64,000 bases of DNA from Anaerococcus vaginimassiliensis (GTDB lineage: Bacteria > Bacillota > Clostridia > Tissierellales > Peptoniphilaceae). The stretch is taken from contig NZ_LR130844.1 of NCBI RefSeq assembly GCF_900626155.1, positions 618,060 through 682,059 of the forward strand. The letters run 5' to 3'. Of the stretch, positions 27,428 to 36,037 are shown in pieces. The stretch's first letter is position 1, and each line of letters begins with the position of its first letter. A program made the position numbers and the translations under genes. Below the pieces are notes generated by a model that ran no database searches, had not been told where the DNA came from, and saw only the letters and a program-made list of their open reading frames with translations.

Positions 27428-28703
27428 AAATCCTCAAAAAAGACCAGCCTTTCTTAGACCTGGCAGAATTGGATCTTTTCTTTCTATAGTTTTTGCAGGT
27501 CAGCTTGCCTATGCATCATTTGAGGCCTTCAAGGGATCTCTTATGCTACCTTTGACCCAAGCCTTGGGGATAAATCTTCAGGAGTTTTCTTACATGATGA
27601 GTATGCTTGGTATTGCTACATATCTATATATACCAGGTGGTTGGGTTAATAATAGATTTTCAATTAGATCTATCCTCGTAACTTGGCTATTTTGGAGAAT
27701 GGCTACAGGCTTATTTATATTTTTAGTTCCAAACATATCCTTTTCAATCCTCGTTGCTATTGCAATATCGTGGGGTGTGTGGGATGCTATAGGTTGGCCT
27801 GCCGTAACTAATGGAGTAAATTTCGTATCATCAGATGCTAACAAAGAGGGCAAGGGTCTTGCCATGGGACTACTTGAATCTATCAGAAGAACCTTAGAAT
27901 TTGTCATGAATGGAGTTATAATCATCATGATCGCTATTTGGCCTGACAAGAGTCAAATGATAATGAAGATTATGGGTATAATCTATACCTTGACTATGCT
28001 TCCAAATATCCTAGCTATACTTAAATATGTTCCTAAAAATGCTATTGCAAAAGTTGAAGGAGAATCTAGCAATGTCGCAGCACTTAAGGGACTAGTAAAG
28101 GTTATGAAGATGCCAGCTATTTGGCTAGCGGGACTTTCTGGTCTATGCCTTTATTGGTGTTATATGAATCTTATTTATTCATCAGCTCCATACCTTTCCC
28201 TTGTATTTAATGCGTCAGAAGCCTTATCTGGAACATTTGGAATTATAAATACAGGTTTTATGGGAATAATTGGGGGAGCTTTGGCAGGATATTTGGCTGA
28301 TTATTTATTTAAATCTTCGACAAAGATGCTTGCTGTTGCCCTAGGACTTACATCTCTTGGATCGCTTTTAGTTTACATCCTTCCTAAACAATCAGGCATG
28401 TGGATTTCCGTAGTTTTACTTATGGTTATGTCTATAGGAGTATTTATGGGTAAGGCCGTAATGATGGCACCAATTGCAGAGCTTAACTTAGATGAAAGTA
28501 TAAGTGGTTCAGCTATGTCAGTAGGTTCATTTTTAGCCTACGCCTCAATTTTTTGGGCGCCAATTATTAATGCTAAGTTTATAGAAGCAAGCTACGGTCC
28601 TGCTCAAGGTTACAAGTATGTATTTTTAACTACAGTAATCGTTGCAGCTGTCGGTGCAATTTGTGCAGTGCTATTAATCAACTACAAGAAGAAAGCTAAA
28701 TAA
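27420..28703 (+). CDS. MFS transporter, probably for an organophosphate
   Basis: A 427-residue major facilitator with about twelve membrane segments, an acidic/basic cytosolic loop around residue 220, and MFS-like loops (RFSIRSILVTWLFWR and DYLFKSSTKML). AGGAGG at 27409-27414 lies inside the end of glpQ and the coding regions overlap by 8 bases. Coupling to a cytosolic glycerophosphodiesterase suggests glycerophosphodiester or glycerol-phosphate import. A drug-efflux role is possible because the likely regulator is of the MerR multidrug-sensor type. Confidence 0.8.
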   Translation: MLKNPQKRPAFLRPGRIGSFLSIVFAGQLAYASFEAFKGSLMLPLTQALGINLQEFSYMMSMLGIATYLYIPGGWVNNRFSIRSILVTWLFWRMATGLFIFLVPNISFSILVAIAISWGVWDAIGWPAVTNGVNFVSSDANKEGKGLAMGLLESIRRTLEFVMNGVIIIMIAIWPDKSQMIMKIMGIIYTLTMLPNILAILKYVPKNAIAKVEGESSNVAALKGLVKVMKMPAIWLAGLSGLCLYWCYMNLIYSSAPYLSLVFNASEALSGTFGIINTGFMGIIGGALAGYLADYLFKSSTKMLAVALGLTSLGSLLVYILPKQSGMWISVVLLMVMSIGVFMGKAVMMAPIAELNLDESISGSAMSVGSFLAYASIFWAPIINAKFIEASYGPAQGYKYVFLTTVIVAAVGAICAVLLINYKKKAK

Positions 28704-28754
28704 ACCTTAACCTCTTATGGTATAATGAAGTAATGTTATACTTTGAGGTGACTA

Positions 28755-29591
28755 ATGAGAAAAAAACTTTATACTATAGGAAATGTAGCTAAAAAAGCGA
28801 TGATATCTACAAGAACTCTAAGATATTATGAAAAGCTTGGTATAATAGAGCCAGATTTTGTTGGAGATAATTCCTACAGGTATTATGAAGAAGATACCAT
28901 CTTAAAATTAACTATAATCAAATACTTTAAGCTGATTGGCTTTAGCTTAGAGGAGATTAAAGCTCAGCTTATAAGTCAAGATGTAAACAAAATGATAGCT
29001 ACGTTTGATAAAATCCTTGCTAGAAGCGATATAGATATAGAAGAAATAATTCAAAGAAAAGAAATCGTAAATGACTGGAAGGATCTCCTCGAAGAAAGCA
29101 AGATGCTAGAATTTCATAAAATCGAAGATGTAAATGTTAGATATATGGCTGAAAAAAATCTAATTTCATTTCCTTTTGTCTTTGATTTTGATTATAAATC
29201 ATCTATCTTAAACCTTGAATTTTCTAGTTTCATAAACAAGAAAAATAACACAATTTCAGGGCCTGTAATGTTTTATTTTGATGATATTAATAAAAGAATT
29301 GCCTCAGATGATAAGAACGATAAGATTTCAGCAAACTACATCCAAAAGGCTGTAAAGAAAATAGATTCAGACCTAAACTTTCATTTAGAGCCTAACTTTT
29401 GTGCATGTCTATATCACTATGGGTCTTTCGATAGCTTATATTTATCTTACAAGAAACTAATAGATTGGCAGAAAAAGAGCTCATATAAGTTTGTTGGACC
29501 AGTGATAGAAAGATTTGTCTTAGATTATTGGACTAGTTTTGATGAAGAAAAGTTTATAACAGAATTGATTGTTCCTATAGAAAAGTTTTGA
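28755..29591 (+). CDS. MerR-family regulator with effector-binding domain
   Basis: The 278-residue protein has an N-terminal MerR helix-turn-helix (YTIGNVAKKAMISTRTLRYYEKLGI), wing and antiparallel coiled coil (to about residue 120), then a 150-residue C-terminal domain that resembles GyrI-like effector-binding domains of BmrR-type proteins. Such regulators twist long-spacer promoters to activate them when ligand binds. The promoter before glpQ has exactly that geometry. A TATAAT-like element precedes this gene, so it is probably made separately as well. Confidence 0.88.
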   Translation: MRKKLYTIGNVAKKAMISTRTLRYYEKLGIIEPDFVGDNSYRYYEEDTILKLTIIKYFKLIGFSLEEIKAQLISQDVNKMIATFDKILARSDIDIEEIIQRKEIVNDWKDLLEESKMLEFHKIEDVNVRYMAEKNLISFPFVFDFDYKSSILNLEFSSFINKKNNTISGPVMFYFDDINKRIASDDKNDKISANYIQKAVKKIDSDLNFHLEPNFCACLYHYGSFDSLYLSYKKLIDWQKKSSYKFVGPVIERFVLDYWTSFDEEKFITELIVPIEKF

Positions 29592-29592
29592 T

Positions 29593-29626
29593 AAAAAACC
29601 AGAGGCTTTGTAGCTTCTGGTTTTTT
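29593..29626. terminator. Bidirectional terminator between merR and the ABC ATPase
   Basis: AAAAAACCAGA-GCT and AGC-TCTGGTTTTTT pair around TTTG. A runs on one side and T runs on the other let it end both convergent transcripts. Confidence 0.9.
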
Positions 29627-30335
29627 ATTTAAAATATATATGCCTGTTTCCATCAAAATCTCTTATGTCTGTTTCCATATCAAATATTTCTCTAAACATT
29701 TTTTCATCCATGACTTCTTTAGAAGAACCTTCTTTATAAATCTTTTTATCATTTATTAAAATTATATGATCGGCAAATTTTTCTATGAGGGCTATTTGAT
29801 GGAGGCTTATTAGGGTTGTTAGATTTAACTTATAGGTTAAATCTTTTATTATTCTCATTATCTCGTATTGGTTTTTAAGGTCTAGAGCGCTTACTGGCTC
29901 ATCTAATAGGAGTATCTTGGGATTTGATACTAGAGCCTGACCTATAAAGACCTTTTGTACTTCTCCTCCAGATAACTCATTTATAAATCTATTCCTGTAG
30001 CTAGTTAAATTTAATAAATCTAATATTTTTTCTACGTCTTTTTTATCCTCGTCACTTATCTTAAGAGAAAGATTAGCTACCTTGCCTAACAAGATAGTGT
30101 CAAAAACTGTAAATCTTATTTTGGAATTTATATTTTGATTTAGGTAGGAGACTTTTCCCGAAGTTTTTATATCTCCATTGTATGATTTGATACCACTAAT
30201 GGCGTTTAGGATAGTGGACTTGCCTGATCCGTTTCTTCCCATTAGGATATTGACCTTGCCTTCTTCTAGCTTAAATGAAATGTCATCTATTACCTCTTTG
30301 TCATAGGATATGGATAAATTTCTAACTTCAATCAT
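29625..30335 (-). CDS. FecE-type ABC transporter ATP-binding protein
   Basis: The 236-residue ATPase has Walker A GRNGSGKST, Q-loop, signature LSGGEVQKVFIGQAL, Walker B ILLLDEPVSALD and the H-loop SLHQIAL. It powers the permease and binding protein encoded just upstream. I use ATG 30335, which has GGAGG five bases before it; an in-frame TTG at 30347 is less well placed. It overlaps the permease gene by 8 bases. As the last gene of the lar operon it probably drives uptake of nickel or another metal complex. Confidence 0.92.
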   Translation of the reverse strand: MIEVRNLSISYDKEVIDDISFKLEEGKVNILMGRNGSGKSTILNAISGIKSYNGDIKTSGKVSYLNQNINSKIRFTVFDTILLGKVANLSLKISDEDKKDVEKILDLLNLTSYRNRFINELSGGEVQKVFIGQALVSNPKILLLDEPVSALDLKNQYEIMRIIKDLTYKLNLTTLISLHQIALIEKFADHIILINDKKIYKEGSSKEVMDEKMFREIFDMETDIRDFDGNRHIYFK

Positions 30336-31287
30336 GTTTTCCTCCAAAGAAGAATATAAATATTAAAGGAAGTCCTACCAAACTTGCTATGATTCCTATA
30401 GGAAGGATTGCTCCCGGTTTAACTAGCTTTGATAATCCTGAGGAGATTACAAGCAGTATCGCTCCAACAAGGCTTGATGATATGAGATAATATCTTTGGT
30501 CCTCTCCTATGATTTTTCTTGATATATGAGGTGCTATAACTCCTATAAAGCCAATCACACCTGCAAAGCTAACTCCTATTGAACATAGGATTGAAACTAT
30601 TATAAAAGTTTTAATCTTTAGAGTTTTTACATTCACTCCAAGGCTTCTTGCTCTGTCTTCACCAAATCTTAGGGTTGTTAGTTTGTGGCTATCCTTTATG
30701 ATAATTATAAAAGAGAGCAAAAAGGATAGGAGAAGAATTATAATCCCCCTTGGTTTGGTGTTTGAGACCGAACCAAAGAGCCAAAAGACAATAGATGAGA
30801 GGGTCTCATCTGTAGATATGTATTGCATGAGACTTGTAAGCGAGTCAAAGAAAAACTTCACTGCAATTCCTGCTAGAATCATTGAGCTTGTATTGGCAAA
30901 ATTTCTCCTAGATATTAAATATACAAATATTATCGCTATAAGTGCAAATCCAATTGCACCTATAGGAATAAAATTTATAGAAAATCCTAGGAGAAGGAAG
31001 AAGGACGCTCCAAAACCCGCAGCAGAAGAAACGCCAAGGGTAAATGGAGATGCTAGTGGGTTATCAAGGATTGTCTGCATACAAGCACCAGCAAGCCCCA
31101 AAATAAGTCCTAAGATTAGGGCAGTAGTCATCTCTGGCATTCTTATTTTAAAAAGAATAGTTCTTTGGAGATCGCTTAGACTAAGAATGTCCACTGGCTT
31201 AAGATCTCCTACTCCTATGAACAAATCTAAGATAGAAACTAAGGCACTTATGAGAATAAGGATTGAAATCTTCTTATTCTTACTCAT
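30328..31287 (-). CDS. FecCD-type ABC transporter permease
   Basis: A 319-residue FecCD permease with about ten membrane segments, including GLAGACMQTILDNPLASPFTLGVSSAAG, the family hallmark, and GFIGVIAPHISRKIIGEDQRY. It pairs with the ATPase and binding protein. I place the start at ATG 31287, which overlaps the stop of the binding protein gene; ATG 31311 inside that gene is an alternative and adds eight residues. Neither has a strong ribosome site, so translation is probably coupled. Confidence 0.92.
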   Translation of the reverse strand: MSKNKKISILILISALVSILDLFIGVGDLKPVDILSLSDLQRTILFKIRMPEMTTALILGLILGLAGACMQTILDNPLASPFTLGVSSAAGFGASFFLLLGFSINFIPIGAIGFALIAIIFVYLISRRNFANTSSMILAGIAVKFFFDSLTSLMQYISTDETLSSIVFWLFGSVSNTKPRGIIILLLSFLLSFIIIIKDSHKLTTLRFGEDRARSLGVNVKTLKIKTFIIVSILCSIGVSFAGVIGFIGVIAPHISRKIIGEDQRYYLISSSLVGAILLVISSGLSKLVKPGAILPIGIIASLVGLPLIFIFFFGGKHD

Positions 31288-32425
31288 ATTTAGTAAACCA
31301 ACAGCCTTCATATTCTATAGGCATGAAATTTTCATAGAAGTCTTTCATATCAGCCTCTGGATCTACATCATCGAATAAATCTGGATGAAAGGTTTTGGCA
31401 AGAGATTCATAAGCATAAAAATCACTCATATCACGGGCGAGGTTTTGTCCAATTACATAGACATCCTTATCTTTCATAGCCTTTAGACTTTCCCAGCCAT
31501 TTCTAGTCTTATACTTTTCAATCTTTTTATTTACATCTTCTGGACTAATACCAAAGCCCATTTTCATAGATTCTGGCTTTTCTACCCATTCAGCACCTGT
31601 TAGAAAAATTAGGTCAGGATCGTTTGATAGGACAAATTCTTCTGATACAGGAGTAGCTTCCTTTTCTCCAAGAACATCGCCTGTTAGGTTGTGTCCGCCT
31701 GCATCGTTTATAATTTTGCCCCACATCATATTATTTCCATAGGAGTTGCCATAAGCATGTTCTCCTTCATAACCGTGTTCTAGGTAGACATTAGGCTTAT
31801 CTTTCACATCTTTTAGTTTTTCTTTCATGTTATCAATTTTTTCTTTGTAAAATCCGTTTAATTTATCAAGATTTTTATCAAGACCTGTCGCCTTGGCTAT
31901 TATTTCAGTTGATTTTATATGATCATCAAAGTCTTGGTTGTGATAGTCTACGTAAAGGACAGGGATATCTAGCTTATCTTCTATGGCATCAATTTGAGCC
32001 TTATAAGATACAGGAGCAATAATACCGTCGGCATCTATAGACAACAATTCTTCTACAGAAAAGTCATTGTCGGCAAAGTTTGAAACTCTTTTTATATCTT
32101 CAAGCTCTGGAATTTTATCTACTAATCTTTTGTAAAGGTCATTTCTGTCTTTTCTAATTCCATCGTCCATGCCAGCTATTTTCTTGTAGAAGTTATCCTT
32201 ATCCAGATACATCATAGTCATAAAAGGACCACCTGAACCTGATCCTTGGATTATTACCTTATCTAGTGGCTTATCTAATTGGACTTTTCTACCTAATACA
32301 TCTTCTATTTCTATTTTTCCTTTGGCTTCTTCTTTTGATTTAGCATCTTCGTTTTTTGCTCCACAAGCTGTGATTATTAACAAAAAAATTGCTAGTAGGC
32401 TAATATTTCTTATCTTATTTTTCAT
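31280..32425 (-). CDS. Substrate-binding lipoprotein of a metal/chelate ABC transporter
   Basis: The 381-residue protein has a lipoprotein signal with LIITAC (Cys21). The mature part has the two-lobed fold of the FecB/BtuF group, with VLGRKVQLDKPLDKVII near the start, a 140-residue middle and a His/Met-rich patch HGYEGEHAYGNSYGNNMMW. The start is ATG 32425 (GGAGAAAA before it); a longer form from ATG 32437 is less likely. It lies in the lar operon and overlaps larC, so nickel, free or chelated, is the likely cargo. Iron-siderophore uptake is the main alternative. Confidence 0.87.
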   Translation of the reverse strand: MKNKIRNISLLAIFLLIITACGAKNEDAKSKEEAKGKIEIEDVLGRKVQLDKPLDKVIIQGSGSGGPFMTMMYLDKDNFYKKIAGMDDGIRKDRNDLYKRLVDKIPELEDIKRVSNFADNDFSVEELLSIDADGIIAPVSYKAQIDAIEDKLDIPVLYVDYHNQDFDDHIKSTEIIAKATGLDKNLDKLNGFYKEKIDNMKEKLKDVKDKPNVYLEHGYEGEHAYGNSYGNNMMWGKIINDAGGHNLTGDVLGEKEATPVSEEFVLSNDPDLIFLTGAEWVEKPESMKMGFGISPEDVNKKIEKYKTRNGWESLKAMKDKDVYVIGQNLARDMSDFYAYESLAKTFHPDLFDDVDPEADMKDFYENFMPIEYEGCWFTKYE

Positions 32426-33646
32426 AATTTTCTCCATAAATTTGATTTAGTTTATTGAAGGATTCTTTTATAGAAAATCCTTCCTTTTTACAAAGATCTA
32501 TTGCTGACTGATATTCTGGGTAAACATAGGTATTGCTTTTGTGACTTACTTTCTTATATTTTAAGTTAAGATTATCGTAAGATATATTTATCATTTCCCT
32601 ATCTAGGATTGTTCTTTCGACAGGGATTTTTCTTATGCCGATAGATGTTGTATTAGAAAAAATAATATCTTCAACTTCTTCTATTTTGTCATAATCGCAT
32701 AGGACAGAAAGTTTGTAGGCTGGACGGTTTTTCTTCATATATATAGGTGTATAGAAACAATCTCTTGCTACATTCATTAATTCATCCATTACAAAACCTA
32801 AGACTTCACCAGTGGAATCGTCTATATTTGTTTCAGCTAAAATTAATCTTTTTTTTTAGAATCTGATACTTCCATTACTCGTAAAACATTAGTAGATTTT
32901 TCAAAATCTTTGTTTCCTGCGCCAAGCCCTACTTTTTTGATATTAAACTCATCTAGGGTTTTATTTTTATTAAAGTATTTTACAATAGCTGCTCCAGTTG
33001 GAGTGATGTGTTCGCCATCTTCATTTATTATATTTAGGCTAATATCTGATCCTTCTAGGATATTGATAACTGCAGGAACTGGAATTGGCATAAATCCGTG
33101 GGCACATTTTTGTCTTCCAATGCCTTCGTATAATTTTGAAAAGTAAATATTTTCTACGCCAAGATCTTCTAGTAGGACACAAACACCGACAATATCAATT
33201 ATTGAATCTATTGCACCTACTTCGTGGAAATGAACTTCGCCTTTGTCTATGCCATGAGCCTTAGCCTCAGCATCTGCGATGATATCAAATATACCTAAAG
33301 AGTCTTTTTTAACCTTTTCGCTTAGTATGTCAGATTTTGAGATAATTTTTTCTATGTCAGAGATATTTCTGTGCACATGGCTATGAGTGTGATTTTCTTT
33401 TTCATCATGGTGATGATGGTGATGGCTGTCCTCGTGGTGGTCATGGTGATGATCTTTTAATAAAACATCGAAATTATAAGCATCTATGCCACTTTTTTTA
33501 ACTCTATCAAAGACTAGCTCGTAACCTTCGATACCTAGAGATTTTATTGCATCAATTAGTTTTTCCTTGCTAGCACCAAGATCTAAAAGAGCACCGATAG
33601 TCATATCTCCAGCGATTCCTGAATACATTTCAAAATATAAGTCCAT
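32415..33646 (-). CDS. larC: Nickel insertion protein LarC, encoded across a -1 frameshift
   Basis: LarC inserts Ni into the pincer cofactor made by LarB and LarE. The gene is in two frames: larC1 (33646 to its stop at 32845-32843) and larC2 (open to 32415). A run of nine A on the coding strand (plus-strand T at 32849-32857) sits just before the larC1 stop. A -1 slip on it joins the frames: the larC2 frame continues KRLILAETNIDDSTGEVLGFV and then MDELMNVARDCFYTPIYMKKNRP, typical LarC. LarC1 has a His-rich segment at residues 66-92 and the motifs LYFEMYSGIAGDM and EVGAIDSIIDIVG. Frameshifting of larC is known in Lactobacillus plantarum, so this is not a broken gene. Confidence 0.9.
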
Positions 33647-34393
33647 TTATTTCTCCTCTATAAGTTTATTTATTTGACAGGCTGTATAGGCTGCACCATA
33701 ACCGTTATCTATATTTACAACAGAAATTCCCTCAGCACAAGTTGATAGCATTGTTAAAAGGGCAGATATGCCGTTAAAACTTGCTCCATATCCCACAGAT
33801 GTAGGCACAGCTATGATTGGCTTATCTACAAGGCCTGCCATAACTGTAGCAAGAGCGCCTTCCATGCCTGCTATTGCTATAATTACATTTGCTTGTTTGA
33901 TTTGATCGATTTTATTAAGCATTCTGTGAAGTCCTGAAACTCCAACATCATAAAACCTATTTACCTTAGCTCCAAAAAACTCAGCTGTAAGGGCAGCCTC
34001 TTCTGCCACAAATAAATCAGCAGTTCCTCCTGTACAAATGGCAATATTACCAATTTGTGGCATTTCTTCGTATTTTAAGGAAATTATCCTCGCTGTCTTA
34101 TCATAACTTGCATTTGGGATTGCCTTACTTACAAGCTCGTACTGGTGTTGGCTTGCTCTTGTTCCTATAACTGATTGTTGTCTTTTGTCAAAGGCCTTAA
34201 AGATTTCCACAAGGGCAAAGTCCTCCTTGCCCTGGCAGAAGATTGTTTCAGGAAATCCTCTCCTGTTTTTTCTCTGGAAATCAAGTTTAGCTATGTCAAT
34301 ATCTTTAAAGTTAAAATCTTTTAGGTAATCTAGACCTTCTTCTATTGACATTTGACCGTTTTTTATATTCTCTAAAAATTCTCTATCTTTCAT
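33647..34393 (-). CDS. larB: Nicotinic acid adenine dinucleotide carboxylase/hydrolase LarB
   Basis: LarB carboxylates the pyridinium ring of NaAD and splits off AMP, the first step of the nickel-pincer cofactor. The 248-residue protein has the AIR-carboxylase-like core with GGTADLFVAEEAALTAEFFG, DVGVSGLHR and VAGLVDKPIIAVPTSVGYG. It starts inside the last codons of larE (11-base overlap) and ends one base before the larC start, an arrangement usual for lar operons. Confidence 0.94.
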   Translation of the reverse strand: MKDREFLENIKNGQMSIEEGLDYLKDFNFKDIDIAKLDFQRKNRRGFPETIFCQGKEDFALVEIFKAFDKRQQSVIGTRASQHQYELVSKAIPNASYDKTARIISLKYEEMPQIGNIAICTGGTADLFVAEEAALTAEFFGAKVNRFYDVGVSGLHRMLNKIDQIKQANVIIAIAGMEGALATVMAGLVDKPIIAVPTSVGYGASFNGISALLTMLSTCAEGISVVNIDNGYGAAYTACQINKLIEEK

Positions 34394-35243
34394 TTTCTAA
34401 CCATGGGTTAAGCTTTAGCTTATCTTCCTTACTTACTACTTCATCCATTGATCCTGACCTGTATCCAGCTAAATCTAGGTTTACATATTTAAAACCGAGA
34501 TTTTTAAGTTTTTCATTTATTTCATCTACTTTTTCAAAAACTATGCCAAAATCTTCTCTGTCTACTTCTATTCTAGTATTATCTCCATAAACTCTTACTC
34601 GAACATTCCTAAGACCTAAATCTTTTAGGTAGCCTTCTGCCTTATTTATAGCTTCAAACTTTTCTGTATCTATCAATTCATTATAAGGAAATCTTGTCGC
34701 AAGACATGGAGCAGATGGTCTTTTATAAACTGAAACACCTAGCTCTTTGGCGTAGGCTCTTACCATTTCCTTGGTAAAACCGCATTCTTTTAGAGGACTT
34801 ACAACTCCCTTATCATTTAGAGCCTTTACACCTGGTCTAAATACCTTGTTATCATCTAGATTTGATCCATCAACTACATATTTGTAGCCTAATTTATCCT
34901 TTAGTTTGAAAGCTTGGTCGAAAAGAAAGCTCTTGCAGTGATAGCATCTGTCTATGGTGTTGTTTTTGATGTGCTCATTATCAAAGACGTCAATATTTAC
35001 AACTTCAAGTTTAACTTCCATCTCATTGGCTAAGTTTTGGGCATTGTCCAAGTCGCCATCTGGTGTAGTATTTGTGTTATACATAATAGCTACTACGTCT
35101 TTTTCTTCCTCTCTTAAATCGCTTGCAAGCTTTAAGATTAGGGATGAGTCCACACCTCCAGAGAAGGCAAGTACAAACTTATCTTCTAAAAGTTCTTTTA
35201 TTCTATTATTCAGTTTTTCTTTATTTTCATTAAAGTTGTCCAT
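34383..35243 (-). CDS. larE: Pyridinium dithiocarboxylate synthase LarE
   Basis: LarE adds sulfur to the pyridinium dicarboxylate made by LarB. The 286-residue protein has the PP-loop SGGVDSSL near residue 30, DRCYHCK near 100, and RPSAPCLATRF with Cys180, the place of the sacrificial Cys in L. plantarum LarE. No Cys follows it, so the [4Fe-4S]-type LarE with a C-terminal Cys cluster is unlikely. The start is ATG 35243 with AGGAGT upstream; ATG 35285 lies in the leader hairpin and is rejected. This is the first gene of the lar operon. Confidence 0.93.
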   Translation of the reverse strand: MDNFNENKEKLNNRIKELLEDKFVLAFSGGVDSSLILKLASDLREEEKDVVAIMYNTNTTPDGDLDNAQNLANEMEVKLEVVNIDVFDNEHIKNNTIDRCYHCKSFLFDQAFKLKDKLGYKYVVDGSNLDDNKVFRPGVKALNDKGVVSPLKECGFTKEMVRAYAKELGVSVYKRPSAPCLATRFPYNELIDTEKFEAINKAEGYLKDLGLRNVRVRVYGDNTRIEVDREDFGIVFEKVDEINEKLKNLGFKYVNLDLAGYRSGSMDEVVSKEDKLKLNPWLENER

Positions 35244-35273
35244 AAATACTCCTAACTTAAATATTCTAACTAT

Positions 35274-35303
35274 AAAAAAGGGCATAGGAAAAAACCTATA
35301 CCC
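35274..35303 (-). terminator. Intrinsic terminator in the larE leader
   Basis: On the minus strand GGGTATAGG, loop TTTTTT, CCTATGCCC (one G-T pair) and then T6 form a textbook terminator. It lies between the lar promoter (35358-35386) and the larE start (35243), so it must be bypassed for expression. The 5' part of the leader (about 35351 to 35304) contains small stems (GTTAC/GTAAC and TTAG/CTAA). I do not recognise a known riboswitch class. Confidence 0.85.
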
Positions 35304-35357
35304 TCATGGTTACACATTTAGCTTATACTAAGTAACTAGCTTCATACTAGCATTTTT

Positions 35358-35386
35358 ATAATAACATATTAAAAAAGTGAGGTCAA
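35358..35386 (-). promoter_or_regulatory. lar operon promoter
   Basis: Read on the minus strand, TTGACC (35386-35381) and TATTAT (35363-35358) are 17 bases apart. Transcription would start near 35351 and give a leader of about 110 bases before larE. Confidence 0.72.
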
Positions 35387-35432
35387 CTAAGGTCTAATAT
35401 GATAAAATGATTGTATATAAAGGAGAGGACTT

Positions 35433-35855
35433 ATGAAAATTGTTATTATAGATGGACAAGGAGGCTCTATAGGGGCAAGTCTTGTTAGCAAGATTAAGAA
35501 CAAAAATATAGACTGTACTATATACGGGATAGGAACAAATTATTTCGCTAGCAAGGCTATGAAAAAATCTGGAGCTGATATAATTGCAACAGGAGAAAAT
35601 GCATCAATAGTTAATTCAAAAGATGCGGACTACATATTGGGCACAACAGGAATAGTAATAGCTGATTCTCTCCATGGAGAAATAAGTGAAAAGATGGCTG
35701 TTGCTATAGGAAGGTCAAGTGCCTATAGGATTCTCATTCCTTTTGATTGTTGCAAGACTCACATAGTAGCTACAGAAAAATCAACTATAGAAGAACTCCT
35801 AGATATAGCCATAGAAAAATTAATAGAAAATATAGAACAAAAAAAGGGACTATAA
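35433..35855 (+). CDS. DUF3842-family protein
   Basis: The 140-residue protein starts MKIVIIDGQGGSIGASLV and has the DUF3842 layout: a Rossmann-like nucleotide-binding start, GADIIATGENA, GIVIADSLHGEI and a C-terminal PFDCCKTHIVAT with two adjacent Cys. Function is unknown. It is divergent from the lar operon and shares an upstream region with it. AAGGAGAGG precedes the start. Confidence 0.85.
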   Translation: MKIVIIDGQGGSIGASLVSKIKNKNIDCTIYGIGTNYFASKAMKKSGADIIATGENASIVNSKDADYILGTTGIVIADSLHGEISEKMAVAIGRSSAYRILIPFDCCKTHIVATEKSTIEELLDIAIEKLIENIEQKKGL

Positions 35856-35860
35856 GCCCC

Positions 35861-35900
35861 GTTTATATGTAAATAGCTCCGATTGGAGCTATACATAAAC
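35861..35900. repeat. 40-base inverted repeat after the DUF3842 gene
   Basis: GTTTATATGTAAATAGCTCC pairs with GGAGCTATACATAAAC around GATT; there is a two-base asymmetry in one arm. No U tract follows (AATGTATCTT), so it is not a standard terminator. Its role is unclear. Confidence 0.6.
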
Positions 35901-35980
35901 AATGTATCTTAGTGTTAACGATAATTGTAATGCACTAATATTGTACTTATTACAAAGAAAAAAAGCAATCTAATCTTAAC

Positions 35981-36010
35981 TTAACATAGGGCTTTGATCT
36001 ATGGTATACT
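35981..36010 (+). promoter_or_regulatory. Candidate sppA promoter
   Basis: TTAACA at 35981-35986 and TATACT at 36005-36010 are 18 bases apart, and transcription would start near 36017, about 20 bases before the sppA start. Confidence 0.5.
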
Positions 36011-36037
36011 TTTACTAGAATAAAAAAAGGAGTGTAT

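Noticed and set aside
30683..31378. Open frame of 231 codons on the plus strand opposite the FecCD permease
   Set aside because: It shadows the permease gene, lacks a ribosome site and shows no recognisable domain.
32415..33646. larC as a pseudogene broken by a frameshift
   Set aside because: Both parts keep full LarC motifs, the break lies exactly on an A9 slippery run, the downstream frame is open across the junction, and frameshifted larC is known in other species.
35243..35285. Longer larE start at ATG 35285
   Set aside because: It lies at the terminator hairpin and has no ribosome site; ATG 35243 has AGGAGT.
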